From Liriodendron chinense (Eukaryota > Streptophyta > Magnoliopsida > Magnoliales > Magnoliaceae), in the NCBI GenBank assembly GCA_003013855.2, contig ML058587.1, positions 124,001 to 188,000 on the forward strand: a DNA stretch of 64,000 bases, in the 5' to 3' direction. A model generated the notes under the pieces. It did no database searches. It saw only the letters and a program-made list of their open reading frames with translations, and had not been told where the DNA came from. Made by a program: the position numbers and the translations under genes. Shown one piece after another: positions 54,333 to 64,000 of this stretch (positions are counted from its first letter, which is position 1; each line of letters starts with the position of its first letter).

Positions 54333-55385
54333 AAGGTGGGCCCACATGATGAACAACCAGTATTAAAGGTGGGGCTCTACATGATGAATGGTCCGCATCA
54401 AAGTGGGCCCACATAATGACGATCACTTCAAAGGTGGGCCCAAATGATGAATGCCCAAATCATCAAAGGTGGGACTTACATGATGGATGGGATGACATTG
54501 AAGGTGGGACCACATGATGGACGATCCACAACAAAGGTGGGTCCCACATGATGGATGACCACATTACAATGTGGCCCCGCGTGATGGATGGACTATCCAC
54601 ATCAAGTGGGCCCCATATGATGGAAGGTTCATAGCAAAGGTGGGACCCACATGATAGATGGTGGACATCAAAGGTAGCCCTGCATGATGAATGGCCCATA
54701 TTGAAGGTATCCCCACTTGATGAATGGTCCACATCAAGGTGGGCCCACATAATGCATGGTTCACATCAAAGGTGGGCCCCACATGATGGATGACCCACAT
54801 CAAAATGTGGCCCAACATAATGGACCATCCACTTTAAGTGGGCTCCACTTGATGGACGGTCAACATCAAAGCTAGGATCCACATGATGGATGATGGACAT
54901 TAAAGGTGGGCACACGTAATGAACAACCTGTATTGAAGGTGGGGCCCCACATGATGAATGGTCCACATCAAGGTGGCCCACATAATAGATAGAGTGGGCC
55001 TCACATGATGGATGACCCACATCAAAGTTTGGTTCCCCGTGATGGACTATTACATCAAGTGGGCCCCACCTAATTGACAGTCTACATCCAAGGCCTTGCA
55101 TGATGGAGAGCCCATATCCAAGGTGGCCCAACATGATGGATGATCCACATAGAAGGTGTGCTCCACACGACGGATGGTGGACATCAAAAGTGGGCCCCAC
55201 ATGATGGACCACCCATTTCAAAGGTGGGGCTCACACAATGGATACATCAAATATGGATTCCACATCATGAGCAATGGACATTGAGGGGCCCCACATAAAG
55301 GAAATAAGCATTGATGGTGGGCCCCACATGATGGATGACCTACATTAAGGTGGGCTCCATATAATGGAATCCACGTGAAAGGTCA
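54333..55385. repeat. Minisatellite of ~33-37-bp GGTGGGCCCACATGATGGATG units
   Basis: About thirty degenerate units, each with GGTGGGCCC, ACATGATGGATG and a CCACATCAAA-like end. A longer register is visible: ATGATGGATGACC recurs at 54548, 54783 and 55005 with similar neighbours, a period near 220-235 bp. His/Val/Gly-rich ORFs on the minus strand are translations of the array. Confidence 0.9.
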
Positions 55386-55453
55386 ACCAAAACAACTATT
55401 GGATTGCTCTTATAATGGAGTTGTTTTAATGTTTAAAAATGACATCAACTACC

Positions 55454-55456
<3 letters not shown>

Positions 55457-55492
<36 letters not shown>
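55457..55492. repeat. A36 homopolymer
   Basis: Thirty-six As. It might be the tail of a retroposed sequence, but no element body is recognised next to it. Confidence 0.9.
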
Positions 55493-55495
<3 letters not shown>

Positions 55496-55544
55496 CTCAT
55501 TTGAATGTTTTACCAACCACTAGAAAATTCTTGGTAGCCACTTG

Positions 55545-56125
55545 AGCTTCAAATCTGGCTCATTTTTGGTTTCATACCCTAAAATGATCTTGCTAAATGG
55601 ATGGATGGAATGGATACAACACATACATCATGGTGGGGTTATTGCTTCGGCCAGCATAGCCAGCGTAGTTAAAACGTGGGTGTAGCAAAAATTTTCTAAG
55701 AAAAAAACGTTACTTCCGGCTAGCAAAATAGGTTTTTAGCTCAAGTGGTCCCCACCATCATATTTACGTGAAATTCATCTTAGCCAATAAATGTGTCACC
55801 TCGCGTTAGGCCTAGGGCAAAAAAATCAACCGTATGTGTTTCAAGTGGACCAAACGATTGGAAATCGCTAGTACACAGGGCAACACTCATCCTCCAAACT
55901 ATTTCCCTTCGTGTGGCCCACCTGAATAATGGACAATCCTAATGTTTGGGCTCATGCCTAAGTTTTGGTATGATATGTAATGGTTGGAGTGGATTTTATA
56001 TAATCACCGGAGTGGATTTTATATAATCATCACAGTGGACCTGTAAATATCAAGGGTGGACATTCTCCTACAACTATATCCCTTGGTGTGACCCAGCTAA
56101 ATCACTGGTCAATTTGATTATTATT

Positions 56126-56171
<46 letters not shown>

Positions 56172-57000
56172 TGCCATACACAATGTTGGATTACACATCT
56201 AATGATTAGAGTGGATCTCACATACAAATCATAGTAAGTCTACTAAAAAATAAACGGTGGGCGTCAATTGGAGAGTTATTCCATAAACACATGAGACTAG
56301 CCACATAAGAGTGTGGGTGTCAGAAGGAGATATTGTTATGTTAACTTTGGGAAAGCCTGTGGCGGCTTGAGTGGGCTCCACCTTAGAGTTGATGTGATTT
56401 CCACCCGGACCAACAGGGTGTGTCACACAATGTTATGCTCATGGCAAAAAATTAGTCCCATCCCTAATTCAAGTGGGTCACATGATTGGAAACAGTGTAT
56501 AGGACAATGCTTATCCTTCGAATTGTTTCCCTTGAGGTCACCCACAGAATCAAAGATGGGTCTAAATTTTTGGCCCTGTGCCTAAATATTTGTGGCATCT
56601 AATAGTTAAAAGTAGATTCTATATAATCACCACAATGGTCCATGTAAGAATCAAGGGTAGATGTACTCTCTTGCAATTGTTTCCTTTGGTGTGGCCCACC
56701 TAAATCACAAATCAACCTGATTTTTCCATCCTTGGCATAACATCAGGATTACAAATCTAATGGTTGGAGTAGATCTTATAAATACATCATGGTGGACACT
56801 AAAAGAAATCAAGGTTTTGCTATCCTACATTTTTTGTAGGAAGCTTTTAAGGGTCGAAGAAAGTCCGGCCACCCTTGATTTTTTATGGGGCGCACCTTAA
56901 TGCAATGGGTAGAATCCACTCCAACCATTAAATGTATAATCCTATTTTATGCCCATGGCTAAAAAATCATGTTGATCCATAATTGAGGTGGACCACACTA
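55545..57000. repeat. Dispersed non-coding repeats (R1-like clauses)
   Basis: Repeated clauses such as GGCCCACCTGAATAA/GGCCCACCTAAATCA, GGTTGGAGTGGAT and TCATGGTGGAC occur two to three times each. A (TTA)n(TTG)n tract lies at 56116-56171. No coding sequence. Confidence 0.5.
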
Positions 57001-57008
57001 AGTCATAT

Positions 57009-57406
57009 GTTCAAGTGGTGATTTGACATGGTAGCAGAGAGAAAGGTCTTGTGTTCAAACCCTGAGAATAGCAAATATGCCACCAGAATACCTTCTCCCA
57101 TAGGGGGTGTTTATGGTATGAGTTAACTGTTCTTCCGCCCTTGCTCAATATGTTCTCATGTAGAGTGTCACCCTGCATGTGTAATGAGTATTAAAGTCTC
57201 TTGATATGTGTAGAGTTTCACCCCCACATGCAGTGGGTATTAAAGTCTCTTGATATGCATTAATAACCATCTTCTAACTTGCTCGAGGATTTAGAGCTTG
57301 TGGTTGTTTGACATGGTCTCGCCCGGGGTTCCACCCCACACCTTGATATACATTGATACACCATCTTCTAATGGCTCAAGCTTTTAGATCAAGTGGTTGT
57401 TTGACA
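57009..57406 (+). mobile_element. Degraded TRIM of family T1
   Basis: Sequence follows the T1 element at 7082-7398: LTR end GTGGTGATTTGACA, primer site TGGTAGCAGAGA, GCAAATATGCCACC, TCTCCCATAGGGGGTG, TATGTTCTCATGT, then two partial LTR copies (TATTAAAGTCTCTTGATATG) and a last LTR ending GTGGTTGTTTGACA. The 5' LTR is mostly missing and the 3' part is duplicated. No TSD found. Confidence 0.7.
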
Positions 57407-58444
57407 ATCATCCTCTTAAAAAAGGCGTTTTTGTCATTCATTATATAACATAAAAAAATCAAAAAAAAAAAAAAAAAAAAAAACGAGCAAGTCCGTAGTC
57501 ATAGAAATTAAACAGAGGATGGCAGGATGCAACATAACTTGATTAATAAAAGCCAATTTAATTAGGTATCAAAATATAAATATTCAGTTAATTGGGAAGT
57601 ACCATATAAAAAACCTTCCTTTTATGCCTTTGTGGAAGCTTGTAAATGGAGATAAATGGAATCCATTTCACAGTTACACTCTAATAAAGCTTAAATGGGA
57701 CTCTTGGCTGTATTTGGTAGCTTATAAATGATATGCAACGGAATCCAAATATTTTGTTTGGGTATCTATATTTGAGTGTAACTAGAATGCATTGGAATTC
57801 TTCATTATATTCATAAGAGCCTGAATTTGATTAACTAAATGAGCTTTAATATATTCCCAATCATTGTAGGCAGAGAAATTTCTGTATGTAAACCTTAGTT
57901 TTCAACTAGTGCATGGACAAATTTCAATGAGTACTCTCTGGCTATGGTTAAAATTCGTAGCCTTTTTACAATGTACTCTTTGAAATTCAGCAAGCACTCT
58001 GAATATTACGAAGAAGATGGGCTTTGGAGGGCATTTTAGTCCTGAAAAAGTCATATGTTTAGAAATGAAAAGTAAAGTTTTTGGAGGTCTATTTTGGTAG
58101 TCGGTCAAACCTAGGGTTTACAAACGAAAATTTCTCTTGTACACATGTGATATTTGATAGAACAATTGTAATAAGCCCATTGAAATATATACTTTAGCAA
58201 AATAATGAGAAAATTCTAAGCATTAGGTGAACCACAAATGTAAGGATTACAAACAAGAGGCTTGCCAACATTTTTAACCATCCATTTAGAGGGCCAATGT
58301 TTGGATGATTTGGATCATTCTTTTGGTGTGACTTTAGTGATGCAATTGATAAATGAGATTGTTTCCGAGCATCATAGCATGCCACGTGTATGATAAAATG
58401 GGAGCATAGCAACACCTTTGTTTACTAGCGTTCTTGAGGGGGGC
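57407..58444. other. Unassigned DNA
   Basis: An A-run at 57460-57483. ORFs at 57902-58108 and 58194-58415 (minus) show no recognisable features. Confidence 0.45.
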
Positions 58445-58615
58445 TAAAAAGAGGTACTCCACAGGATTCTTATCCTTGCCCTGGGTGGTAGACTCCAAGG
58501 AATTTCAACACGAGTTCAAGTCCCATAGGTGGTGAAAATTCACTACTACGTGAGTTGGGGTGTGTGCGTGTGGGTGGGTGTGGGGGTGCGTGTGTTAAAA
58601 AAAAAAAAACTCAAT
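58445..58615 (+). mobile_element. SINE-like element with poly-A
   Basis: A B-box-like GAGTTCAAGTCCC at 58512-58524 sits downstream of a GGGTGGTAGACTCC segment. The 3' part is GTGTGGGTGGGTGTGGGGGTG and ends in an A-run at 58597-58609. The tail resembles the truncated insert at 14122-14186. 5' boundary and TSD not resolved. Confidence 0.5.
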
Positions 58616-58794
58616 TCACAAAAAAAAAAAACAAAAAAACAAAAAACAAAAGTACTTTGAATACAACAAAAAATGACTTTTCACTTATCTCCAATTGCAT
58701 GCCATTAAACACATCAAAAAGGCATATTTACACCCAAATACCTCTAAATATACCCAAATGCCTGCATTAATATGACCCCTGTATATACTTAGTT

Positions 58795-59400
58795 AAAGAG
58801 TAAGAGAAAATAACCTTTACAATAAAACCTAGACTTATTATAATTGAAACTAATGCACAAATCAGCGGTATTTGAAGGGGTCGTTCATCTTAATTTGGCC
58901 CACCTTTAACATATCCTAGTCCAAAAAATCAGCCTGATCCACTCATTAGGGCTGTCAATGGCCGGGCATGGGGTAGGTCTCGGCCCGGATTTTTAACTGT
59001 TTTGGGCCCGGCCGTCAGGCCAATCTTATTCAAAATTCTGATTTTCAGGCCCAAGCCCAGCCCATGGACACCCCTACTCATTAGGTGGACCACATCTATT
59101 AAAAAGAAGATCACCAAGGGTCTACATTCAATACACACATGTCGTGCACTTGATGAGTGAATCATCCAGATTATAGGCCAAGGTACATTCACAGCAAGCA
59201 AACCTACCTAACGAATTCCCAGATCTCAGAAGTCATCTGGTCCTATCATAGATGGGCCATAGCCCAAATAATGATAGCCATCTATCAGGATGTTCTCATT
59301 GTGTATGCATCAATGGCCATCCATGTTCTGGGCCACCTAGATGATTATTGTCTATATGCAAGCTACTAATCAGATGGTTATAACTCAATCTGCCTGATTT
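58795..59400. repeat. Dispersed repeat R2, copy 1 (carries a MITE)
   Basis: Aligns with 62020-62960 over AATAAAACCTAGACTTA, TAACATATCCTAG, GGTCTACATTCAA, TGCACTTGATGAGTG, CCTATCATAGATGGGCCATA and TCATTGTGTATGCATCA. This copy lacks the solo LTR of the other copy and has the MITE 58950-59076 instead. Confidence 0.8.
58950..59076. mobile_element. 127-bp hAT-like MITE, TSD CTCATTAG
   Basis: CTCATTAG occurs on both sides (58942-58949, 59077-59084), and copy 2 of the host repeat has a single related site (TTCATTGG). The ends are inverted copies of (TA)GGGSTGTCMATGGSC. The 8-bp TSD of nTnnnnAn form fits hAT. Non-coding. Confidence 0.85.
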
Positions 59401-59429
59401 TTAGGGCATGCAGCTGGAAGACGCCTAGG

Positions 59430-60256
59430 CGTTTCCATGGCATTTTCTTGTGATGAATGTGTTTTATTGATACCGTTCATTCATTTTGCCGGCTCATTTT
59501 AGGCGTGAGCCCAAAAACAGGCAGATCCAAAGCTCAAACGAACCACACCACACGAAACAGTGGATTAGGTGAGAACCGGCCAGCCTCACCCAAGACAATG
59601 CCGTGGGGTACCGTGGGACCCACCTTGATGTATGTATTATGTATTCACACCATCTATCCATTTTTCCAGATCATTTTAGCTAGGGCATTATCCCAATAAT
59701 GAAGCAGATCCAATTAACAAGTGAACCATATCATAGGAAACAGTGGTGATTGACCATTAATGGTCATAAGAGTTTTGGATCAAGCTAATATTTGTTTTTA
59801 CCTTCATCCCGGCATACGTGACCTTATCAACTGATTAGATGGTAAATAAACACCAACTAAACATTAAGGTGCACCCTAAGAAGTTTTTAATGGTAGCGCA
59901 ATCAATCAACACTGTTCCTATAGTATGGTCCACTCATGCCATTAGATGTTTAATCCCTCTTCAGTCACAAAGGCCAAAAAATCAGACTGACCTTAGGACA
60001 ATCCATGATTTGGATGGACTACACCCAGGAAAACAGTTTGGAGGGTAAGCATAGCCCTATACATTTTTTTCCAACTATATAGGCTACTTGAATCACGGAT
60101 GGGGCTAGATTTTTATACCAACGCCTAAAAGAAGTTCACCCACTAGATAGTTGGAGTGGATTTCAAAAACACATCATGGTAGCTCCCATTCTATTAAGCT
60201 GACCCACCCAAGCTCTTTCTGTCTAGGTAACCAAGTTTGGACCGAGACATGGGCCT
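59430..60256. repeat. Dispersed repeat R1, second copy
   Basis: Contains GTGGGACCCACCTTGATGTA, CCATCTATCCATTTTTCCAG, GTTTTGGATCAAGCTAATAT and GACCTTATCAAC. The same clauses recur at 53121-53625 and 61245-61640. Confidence 0.6.
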
Positions 60257-60264
60257 ACCACAAT

Positions 60265-61236
60265 TAGAGGTGGGCAACGATATGGGGGCGAGCCCGGTTA
60301 GACCTAGTTTGGTTTGGATTGTTTTTGTACCACCGCAGTTTGTGAATCGGTTTGGTTTGGATTTCGGACCGACCCATGCAGCTTGAGTTTGGTTTACTCC
60401 AAAAAAATCTGGTTCAAGTCGGGATCAGTTTGGTCGAAAATTTTGAACCGGGCGAGCTGAGTTCAAACCGGCAGCAGCTCTTTCTTCCTTGTTTATATAA
60501 TTAGAAAAGAATTTAAAAAGTTCGAAAAAAAAAAAAAAAGTACAAATGTATCTTACGGGCTGAGTTCAAACAGGCAGCAGCTCTTTTTTCCTCGTTTATA
60601 TAATTAGAAAAGAATTTAAAAAAAAAAAAAAAAAAGTACAAAACGTATCTTACTATATGATGTTTAACATCCCCTAAAGGAGTGCAACTTTAAAATAGAC
60701 ATGTAAGAGTATTTTCCAAACAAAAGTACACAAGCATAATTTTACAAGTGCAAGGAAACAGCGTGCATACATGTATATGTATTCTGTATCATCCATGTCA
60801 TCATGTATATGTATTATGTATTATCCATGTCATGATGTATATGTATTCTGTATCATCCATGTCATCATGTATATGTATTATGTATTATCCATGTCATCAT
60901 GTATATGTATTATCCATGCTGTCCATCTGATTTACATATCATTTTAGGACATGATCCCAAAATGGAATCATATCCAAAGCTCAAGTGGATCACACCACAG
61001 GAAACAGTGTGCTTATAATCTACGAGCCAAATCAAACCAAGCTAAATCAAATCATGCTTTGAGCCGAGCCGAGCTGAGCCAGTACTACCCTAGTTTGAGC
61101 TTGGTTTGTTTTTTCAAACGAGATTGACTCAGAGGCTTGGTTTGGTTTGAACTTCCATTCGGACCAATCCAAGCCGAGCTTTTTTGAGCCAATCTGAGCT
61201 GAGCTTTCGAGCTAGCTTGGTTTGTGCCCACCTCTA
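60265..61236. mobile_element. 972-bp hAT-like element, TSD ACCACAAT
   Basis: Perfect 8-bp TSD ACCACAAT (60257-60264, 61237-61244). Inverted ends TAGAGGTGGGCAACG and TAGAGGTGGGCACAA. Inside: two copies of a roughly 95-bp block with GGCAGCAGCTCTTT and an A-run (about 60455-60640), a 32-bp tandem array (60770-60920), and GGTTTGGTTTGG/GAGCTGAGC-rich ends. No transposase frame, so non-autonomous. Confidence 0.85.
60770..60919. repeat. 32-bp tandem array, ~4.7 copies
   Basis: Unit starts CATGTATATGTATT at 60770, 60802, 60834, 60866 and 60898. Two variants (TTCTGTATC and TTATGTATT) alternate, giving a 64-bp higher-order step. Confidence 0.9.
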
Positions 61237-61244
61237 ACCACAAT

Positions 61245-62019
61245 GTATGTGTTGTATATCCACTCCATCCATCTTTTTCGAGCTCATTTTAGGGCCTAAG
61301 CCCAAAAATGAAGAAGGTCCAATGCTAAGGTGGACTACACCATCGGAAAAGTGGTGATTGAACGCTTACCATTAAAAACAACCTGGAGCCCGAGCCTAAT
61401 GCTTCCATCCAACCTTTTGATAAGATCCTATAAACCTAGATGAACGGAAAACGCAAATATTTGCTTGATCCAGAACTTTAGTGCTCTACAAGAAGTTTTT
61501 AATGGTCTATCACCACTACTTCCTGACGTGTGATCGGCCAGAGAATTGAATTTGCTTCATTTCTGGGCACATGCCCTAAAATGAGTTGGAAAAATGGATT
61601 GACGGTGAATGCCACAACTCATAACATCTATCCTCAGAATGCCAAAACTCATAGATTGCTAAAGATTCACTAATCCAAGAGGCACATGGAGATCATTTGG
61701 CCCAGCCTCAAATTGGACGTGTTTGGACATCTCTTGGGCAATCCTGACTATTGGATTTGAGGGGAAAATGGAAGATTGAAGAAAGAATATTACCGATGGT
61801 GCATATATACTCAGTGTTCAATACACGAGGTTGATCCAACAATCATGCGGGCCACCTTGTTTTTTGTTTGGGTATATGGGGCCCACATTTTTTTCTTTTT
61901 TAATTTATTCCATCTAACCTAGACATCAAGTGGGCCCCACCGCAGTGATGGGTGTTAGAAAAAATAAGGATTTAAAAATTGAAAAAATCTTTTTTTTGTT
62001 TTTTTATCGTTTTTCAAAG
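61245..62019. repeat. Dispersed repeat R1, third copy, and flank
   Basis: 61245-61510 repeats R1 clauses (CCATCCAACCTTTTGATAAG, AACGCAAATATTTGCTTGATCC, AAGAAGTTTTTAATGGT). After about 61640 nothing is recognised. Confidence 0.5.
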
Positions 62020-62960
62020 GAAATTAATACCCTTTATAATAAAACCTGGACTTACTATAATTTAAACTAATGCTCAAAGCAGCAGTATTCGTGGGGTCAT
62101 TCATCCCTTGGCCCACCACTAACATATCCTAGCCCGAAAAATCAACCTAGTCCATTCATTGGGTGGACCACATATATTTAAAAAAAAAAAAACTAAGGTC
62201 TACATTCAAAATGTTGGGATAGGGGGGCGGCAGCGAAAGCAAAACCGAACACAAGCAGCAAATTGAATCAAACAAGCTACACAATGCATGCAACTAACCA
62301 CATATAGAGAATCCAAATTTAACGTGGAAAAACCTCTAGTAAAAAACCATGGCACAAAGCGACACCGATCCACTATAATATCAGAAGTTACAAGAGATGA
62401 AACCCAAAAACCCAAGATCACAAGCCCACAAGAGAAATCCAAGCTTTCCCAATAAGAAAATCATCTTCTTAAGTATTTTCTCTCACCTAGAACCTCTCTC
62501 AATCCCTTTTCCCGTCAAGGATACCTCTAATTCCATAATACACTAGGAGAAAAATCGAAATTAGAAACTATTGGCGCAACAACACGCAAGAATCCAACTC
62601 CAACAATGAGACTGCCGACCGGCCGGCCGGATGCCCAAAAATCTGTCTAGCGAGTCTACTGTTTTAGCTTCACCGCGACCTTGAGGCGTCCATTTCCAAC
62701 ACAAAATACACGTCCTGCACTTGATGAGTGGATCATCCTGATTTTTCCAGGTTACATTCACAAGCAGCAAACCTGCCTAACGAATTCCCCAAATCTCACA
62801 CACGTTTTAGAGAAGTCATCCCAGCTGTCCTATCATAGATGGGCCATAGACCAAATAACGATAGCCGTCTATCAGCGTTTTCTCATTGTGTATGCATCAG
62901 TGGCCGTGTTCTGGGCCTCTGGATGAATATTGTCTGTTTAAAAGCTACCAATCAAATGGC
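62020..62960. repeat. Dispersed repeat R2, copy 2 (carries a solo LTR)
   Basis: Second copy of the repeat at 58795-59400, interrupted at 62212-62701 by a solo LTR. It lacks the MITE. Confidence 0.8.
62212..62701 (-). mobile_element. Solo copia LTR, TSD CAAAA
   Basis: A 490-bp segment begins TGTTGGGA and ends CCAACA, with CAAAA on both sides (62207-62211, 62702-62706). It shares layout and strings with the copia F LTRs (GGCAGCGAAAGC, ACGTGGAAAAACC, AAAACCATGGCACAAAGC) but has its own sequence. Strand is taken from that similarity. The uninterrupted R2 copy at 59118-59130 is the empty-site equivalent. Formed most simply by recombination between the two LTRs of a full element. Confidence 0.9.
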
Positions 62961-64000
62961 CATCAAGATTTCTAGGAGATGGCCCATGGTGTGAATGGTC
63001 TGTGTTTGCTGGCCATGCAAGCACGAAGCACTACCTCCACACCCATCTTTACATGTGCAAATGTATGCCAAGGCACGTGCACAGGACGTCACAGCTGTAA
63101 ATTAGATGGATCCACCGTTAGATCTATCCTAGTAGCAAAGCCATCTGATTATTAAGTGAGCCATCACTAACGAGAAGAACAGACAGCTAGAAAACTCATC
63201 GATGGTCCACATTCAATGGAGTCTTACGGCATGTTCACGCTGGGGCTGGGCCTACGTTATTCACACCTTAGATGAGCGGGTCTCCGAGTATTACATGTCC
63301 AGATGGACCAAAAGAAGACTAGTCGGGGTTGGAAGTGATCCGGACCGTCATGACCGTAAAACGGTCTAACCTTGCAATCCGTGATGAGTTTTGGGGTGTA
63401 TAATATATGATTTTGGGGTAGCTCGAGCTACTTTAGCCAACCAACTCCACTATACCGGGTTGCCAATGCCGGAATTGCGAGATTCGTCCAGATCTACAGT
63501 CACTAGCTTAGTTTTATTTCAATTTTATGTAAGGTTTTAGAGTTTGTACCCAACATGAAAAGGGCTCCCATTTGAAAACTTTCTAGTTAGCCCGTTCGAA
63601 AAATTTCTACTTTTAGCCTAAAATCTTGAGTTATAGTAGTTTATTATTTATAGTAAGTCATGTTTTTTTAGGTGTTTTAGTTTGAGTTTAAGTTTGAAAC
63701 TTCTACATTAGGTTTAGTTTCTTATTTAAAGATTTGTAGTCATGTTAATTTTCATTGAATCTATTATTATAAATCATCTTTTTAGATTTATTCATGTTTC
63801 TCTTACTTTCCCCATGAATTCGACGAAGTCCGGTTGAGTCAGATGCTCACAAATCCAAGATAGTTCATGTGAAGCGTATAAAAGTGTTGTAAGAGACATG
63901 CACAACTGTCACGTACGTGGAGTACGTCTTAGCCGTGAATAAGGTGGACATTGCCATTCACATGATCAGACATAAGAATCAGCCCAGCTCGCTCATCGGG
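62961..64000. other. Unassigned DNA
   Basis: No gene, terminal repeats or known repeat family recognised to the end of the window. Confidence 0.45.

Noticed and set aside
54463..55221. His/Val/Gly-rich ORFs of 84-151 codons resembling repeat proteins
   Set aside because: They are translations of the GGTGGGCCCACATGATGG minisatellite.

Overview
This is nuclear DNA from a flowering plant, and nearly everything recognisable in it is transposable-element sequence. Evidence: LTR retrotransposons with plant initiator-Met-tRNA-type primer sites (TGGTATCAGAGC), a Tekay/Del-like chromovirus, copia gag/pol remnants, L1-type LINE tails with RNase H, a tRNA-derived SINE, TRIMs and hAT-like MITEs. The many GGTGGGCCCCAC-rich dispersed repeats remind me of magnoliid genomes, but that is only an impression. 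I find no convincing host gene, no tRNA or rRNA gene and no CRISPR array.

Layout. 0-16 kb: degraded repeats (a LINE tail, SINEs, a non-autonomous LTR element on the minus strand, two TRIMs and three TIR elements, several with clean target-site duplications, TSDs). 16.457-35.476 kb: a three-level nest. A coding-poor LTR element (X2, near-TSD CTTCC/CTTCT) was split by a copia element (17067-34340, TSD CAATG). That copia was split in the RT/RNase H linker by a 12.3-kb Ty3/gypsy chromovirus (17881-30213, TSD AGAAA). 35.5-38.2 kb: a LINE tail and unassigned DNA. 38.202-46.810 kb: an old copia element (TSD ATTGA) filled with inverted pieces of its own family, LINE tails and a MITE. 47-53.1 kb: LTR fragments and a pol-deleted copia element (49557-52259, TSD CTGAA), then about 600 bp that looks less repetitive. 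53.6-58 kb: an inverted pair of gypsy LTR starts around an AT repeat, a 1-kb minisatellite and dispersed repeats. 58.8-62.96 kb: two copies of one repeat, each carrying a different insertion (a 127-bp MITE; a solo LTR with TSD CAAAA), with a 972-bp hAT-like element between them.

The central object is the chromovirus. By eye its two 2.69-kb LTRs differ at only three places. Its 1517-codon gag-pol frame is open from gag through protease, RT, RNase H, integrase and a chromodomain-like end. Upstream of gag, on the same strand, it carries a 366-codon ORF resembling the 'putative plant transposon protein' family, behind a leader with a 63-bp tandem array. The gag start lies in a different frame from the rest of gag, so translation there needs explaining. 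The other elements are broken and at least as old as their nesting order implies.
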